A stretch of DNA of 64,000 bases from Candidatus Onthovicinus excrementipullorum (GTDB taxonomy: Bacteria; Bacillota; Clostridia; Oscillospirales; Acutalibacteraceae): the NCBI GenBank assembly GCA_018712345.1, contig DVHG01000010.1:124001-188000 (forward strand), read 5' to 3'. Both the position numbers and the translations under genes were made by a program. Positions 61,429-64,000 of the stretch are shown here, one piece after another; position 1 is the stretch's first letter; each line of letters opens with the position of its first letter. The notes under the pieces are model-generated. The model saw only the letters and a program-made list of their open reading frames with translations. It was not told the origin of the DNA and did no database searches.

Positions 61429-62277
61429 TCAGCAGGCCGTTTTTCTGAAGTTCAGCGGGGAGGTGCCGACCGCTGCGCGGAAGGACTTGAAAAAGTTAGA
61501 CTCGCTACCGAATCCGCAAGCTGCGATGACCTCGGAGACGGGCATGCCGCTGCGCAGCAGCAGCTCCTTCGCGCGCGTGATCCGCCGGGTGCGGATATAG
61601 TCATATGGGGAAAATCCCGTCTGCTGGCGGAAAATTTTTGAAAAATGGGAGGGGCTCAGCGGGATCCGGGCCGCCAGTTCGGTGACGGGCAGCGGCTGGT
61701 CCAGATGGCCGTCGATATAACGGCATACTTTTGTGATCGCGTCGGCGTACAGCGGACGGGGCCCGTTCCCCTGCGGAGCGGGCTCCAGCAAGGTGCACAG
61801 GAGCTGGTGAATCTCCGCGGAAAGGGAAAATTCATTCAGCGGCCCTCCGGCTTCAAAGCGTTCTACCAGGTGTTCTATTTGCTCCATGGCGGGATGACAG
61901 CCTGCCCCGGTAAGCGCATTCCCCCTCGTCTGGATAACCTTGCACGCCATCTGCGGCGCATTTGCCCCATTCACGTGGATCCAGACAAATTCCAGCGATC
62001 CATGAGCGCCGTATTGATGAGGGCGGTAACAGTCGATAATGGCGATGTCCCCCGCGTTTGCCGCCCGTTCTTCGCCATCCGTACGCAGGGTCAGGCTGCC
62101 GGATAGCACACCTGCAATCAGGATGCTCTCATCCCGCCCGCGGCAGACCTGATAGCCGTCCTCACAGTAAAAATGGCCGCAGGAGAGGGGATAATACAGT
62201 GTTTCCGCCGCCAGGGCGGACGGCGTGGAAAAGAAAATATCCGACTGTGGGAATACACCCGGGATGGAATGAAGCAT
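61429..62277 (-). CDS. AraC family transcriptional regulator
   Basis: The 282-residue regulator has an N-terminal cupin-like sensing domain (GSLTLRTDGEERAANAGDIAIIDCYRPHQYGAHGSLEFVWIHVNG) and a C-terminal double helix-turn-helix (about 180-280): LAARIPLSPSHFSKIFRQQTGFSPYDYIRTRRITRAKELLLRSGMPVSEVIAACGFGSESNFFKSFRAAVGTSPLNFRK. It is divergent from the GH2 gene and probably controls it in response to a sugar. The ligand is unknown. Confidence 0.93.
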   Translation of the reverse strand: MLHSIPGVFPQSDIFFSTPSALAAETLYYPLSCGHFYCEDGYQVCRGRDESILIAGVLSGSLTLRTDGEERAANAGDIAIIDCYRPHQYGAHGSLEFVWIHVNGANAPQMACKVIQTRGNALTGAGCHPAMEQIEHLVERFEAGGPLNEFSLSAEIHQLLCTLLEPAPQGNGPRPLYADAITKVCRYIDGHLDQPLPVTELAARIPLSPSHFSKIFRQQTGFSPYDYIRTRRITRAKELLLRSGMPVSEVIAACGFGSESNFFKSFRAAVGTSPLNFRKTAC

Positions 62278-62441
62278 GAAATCTCGCCCTTTTTAAAATA
62301 GGATATGACAGTTTTTTCATCTGATTTGACATTGAACTGCCTGTAATTTCAGTATATATTATGGATAAAACCCAGTCAATAAAAAATTGAAATCAACAGT
62401 TTATATTCCTGAAACATCGGACGGAAAAGGAGATGGATATC

Positions 62442-64000
62442 ATGCAGAAGATTATTTTAAATCCGTGGGAGCTGTCAATTGAGCCCCTGGATTATCGGGA
62501 GACGGTCCAGGTCCCGTACACGTGGAATGTGTGCGAACAGACACAGGATTACCGGGGGAAGGCCCGCTACACCACAAAAATTAAATTGACGGAGGAGCAG
62601 CGGGGCCGGCGGCTGTTCCTTCGCTTTGGGGCGGTGTATCACTCGGCGGCCGTCTTTGTCAACGGGCGTCCCGCCGGAGAGCACCGGGGTTCCGGATACA
62701 CGCCGTTTGAGTTTGAGATCACGGATCTTATTGCCTTTGGGCAGGAGAATGAGATCTGCGTGGAGGCGGACAATCAGCCCAGCGACCGTTCGCTCCCAAA
62801 TCTCAAGAGTTTTGACTGGGCGGATGACGGCGGGATCATCCGCGAGGCTTCGCTTGTGCTTTATGCACCGGAGGAGATCAAGAAGGTGTTAATCACGCCG
62901 GAGATCGATCAAATCCGCAAGGGAACTGCCTCCGGAAGATTAAAGCTGTCCGTCTTTTACGCGGACGGACGCCGGGACGGAACGGCAGAGGCCGTCCTTA
63001 CAGAATATCGGACGGGGAGAGAAGTGCTGCGCTTCTCCTGTGCTGTGCACGGAAACCGGGCGGAAGCGGCCTTTGACGGGCTGCAAACGTGGGATTTTGA
63101 CCACCCGAACCTGTATATGCTGGAGCTGCGCGCCGGGGAATACGTCTTTTCTCAGCGCTTCGGTGTCCGGAAGATCGAAGTCTCCGGGAGGCAGATTTTA
63201 CTGAACGGGGAATCGGTTTTTCTCACGGGCTGCGAGTGGATGCCGGGCTCCCATCCCGATTACGGGATGGCTGAGCCGCTTGAGCACAGTATCCAATGCC
63301 TGCGCCAACTGAAGGAGAGCGGGTGCCGCTTCACCCGCTTTCACTGGCAGCAGGACGAAAAAATCATGGACTGGTGCGATGAGAACGGCCTGCTGGTTCA
63401 GGAGGAAATCCCCTACTGGGGAGCGCCCGGCAAGGTTGGTCCGGCGGAGACGGAGATTGCCAAACGTCAGGCCGATGAGATGGTTGCCGCGCACTATAAC
63501 CACCCGTCCATCATCTTTTGGGGCGTGGGGAACGAGCTGAACGGTTACGCACGCCAGACGATCCGGTATGTGGATCAGATGGTGCGGTATTTTAAGGCCA
63601 AGGACCCCACCCGGCTGGTCAATTATGTGTCCAACTCTTTGGGATATCCGGGAAAACGCTGGCACGATGAGGCGACCCTGCACGGCGATATCGCCATGTG
63701 GAATGAGTACCTGGGGCTGTGGCAGCCGTGCAGGGATATCGAAAAGCGCCTGCGTGCAACGGCCAGAAAGTGCAAAAACAGGCCGTTGGTAATTACGGAG
63801 TTTGGGTTGTGCGAACCGCACTTTTCCGGCGGAGATGAGCGGCGCTGTAAAATCCTCACTTCACGCCTGAAATTGTATCGGGAAATTGAAAATATTCGCG
63901 GGTATGTCTGGTTTTCCCTCAATGATTACAGAACCCATGTGGGGGAGTCCGGCTCCGGGCGATACCGCTGCCGGATCCACGGCTCCGTCGACCTGTACGG
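62442..64000 (+). CDS. Glycoside hydrolase family 2 enzyme, partial (3' end beyond the window)
   Basis: About 519 codons are visible. Order: a sugar-binding jelly-roll domain (about 1-150), an Ig-like domain (about 150-255), and the barrel with RFGVRKIEVSGRQILLNGESVFLTGCEWMPGSHPDYG, the acid/base E365 in WGVGNELNG and the nucleophile E453 in VITEFGL. It belongs to the beta-galactosidase/beta-glucuronidase family; which sugar is cut cannot be said. No signal peptide is present, so it acts on imported oligosaccharides. ATG 62442 is nine bases from AAGGAG; ATG 62433 abuts it. Confidence 0.9.
   Translation, partial: MQKIILNPWELSIEPLDYRETVQVPYTWNVCEQTQDYRGKARYTTKIKLTEEQRGRRLFLRFGAVYHSAAVFVNGRPAGEHRGSGYTPFEFEITDLIAFGQENEICVEADNQPSDRSLPNLKSFDWADDGGIIREASLVLYAPEEIKKVLITPEIDQIRKGTASGRLKLSVFYADGRRDGTAEAVLTEYRTGREVLRFSCAVHGNRAEAAFDGLQTWDFDHPNLYMLELRAGEYVFSQRFGVRKIEVSGRQILLNGESVFLTGCEWMPGSHPDYGMAEPLEHSIQCLRQLKESGCRFTRFHWQQDEKIMDWCDENGLLVQEEIPYWGAPGKVGPAETEIAKRQADEMVAAHYNHPSIIFWGVGNELNGYARQTIRYVDQMVRYFKAKDPTRLVNYVSNSLGYPGKRWHDEATLHGDIAMWNEYLGLWQPCRDIEKRLRATARKCKNRPLVITEFGLCEPHFSGGDERRCKILTSRLKLYREIENIRGYVWFSLNDYRTHVGESGSGRYRCRIHGSVDLY

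Noticed and set aside
1-64000. tRNA, rRNA and CRISPR arrays
   Set aside because: No cloverleaf-like segments, rRNA signatures or regularly spaced short repeats were seen on reading both strands; a dedicated scan was not possible.

Overview
The window reads as chromosome of a GC-rich, Gram-positive Clostridia-type anaerobe, most likely a gut member of the Oscillospiraceae or a close relative. The signs are strong AGGAGG-type ribosome binding sites, a glgBCDA operon that includes glgD (a Firmicutes trait), aspS-gatCAB in place of a visible asnS, PBSX-type phage structural genes, and a secreted miniprotein with a sortase-like signal. The genus cannot be fixed from this sequence. No rRNA, tRNA, CRISPR array or complete insertion sequence was seen.

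Layout. 1-4.5 kb: a metallophosphoesterase cut by the left edge, an MBL-fold hydrolase, rarA, a small P-loop kinase and a DUF6514-like small protein, then an AT-rich stretch without a gene. 4.9-11.3 kb: a catabolic-looking cluster with a tandem class II aldolase, a class III aminotransferase, a divergent TetR regulator, an FGGY sugar kinase and an EEP-family phosphodiesterase. Two copies of a candidate TetR operator lie in the divergent promoter region. 11.3-16.6 kb: a palindromic repeat element, an isochorismatase-family hydrolase, ktrB-ktrA potassium uptake, and mgtE with a long attenuator leader.

17.0-28.2 kb: seventeen tightly packed, intact phage structural genes on the + strand, in two blocks. 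The head block holds terminase, portal, protease/scaffold, decoration, capsid and completion proteins. The baseplate block holds LysM, gpD-like, spike, gp25-like, J-like, DUF2313-like and fibre proteins. The blocks abut, with no sheath, recognisable tube or tape-measure gene between them, and no lysis or integration genes are present. A frameshifted Cro/C1 repressor remnant follows. This minimal head-plus-baseplate locus is the most unusual thing in the window.

28.7-39.3 kb: an ABC exporter, a large secreted GH16 glucanase, the glgB-glgC-glgD-glgA glycogen operon and a tiny predicted wall-anchored protein. 39.4-44.6 kb, minus strand: a GH16 lipoprotein in one run with the DNA alkylation-repair genes ogt and tag, then GNAT, PNPOx-like, kinase-like and HAD proteins, with a second copy of the repeat. 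44.7-56.4 kb, minus strand: aspS-gatC-gatA-gatB (AspRS plus amidotransferase, suggesting Asn-tRNA made by transamidation) and purL-apgM-metY (purine and methionine-related synthesis). 56.5-64 kb: a MATE transporter, a PPC-domain protein, pyruvate kinase, prephenate dehydrogenase, an AraC regulator and a divergent GH2 glycosidase that runs off the right edge.

Together the host genes describe a saccharolytic anaerobe that breaks down beta-glucans, stores glycogen and controls K+ and Mg2+ uptake. All functional names are inferred from motifs read by eye; no database search was possible.
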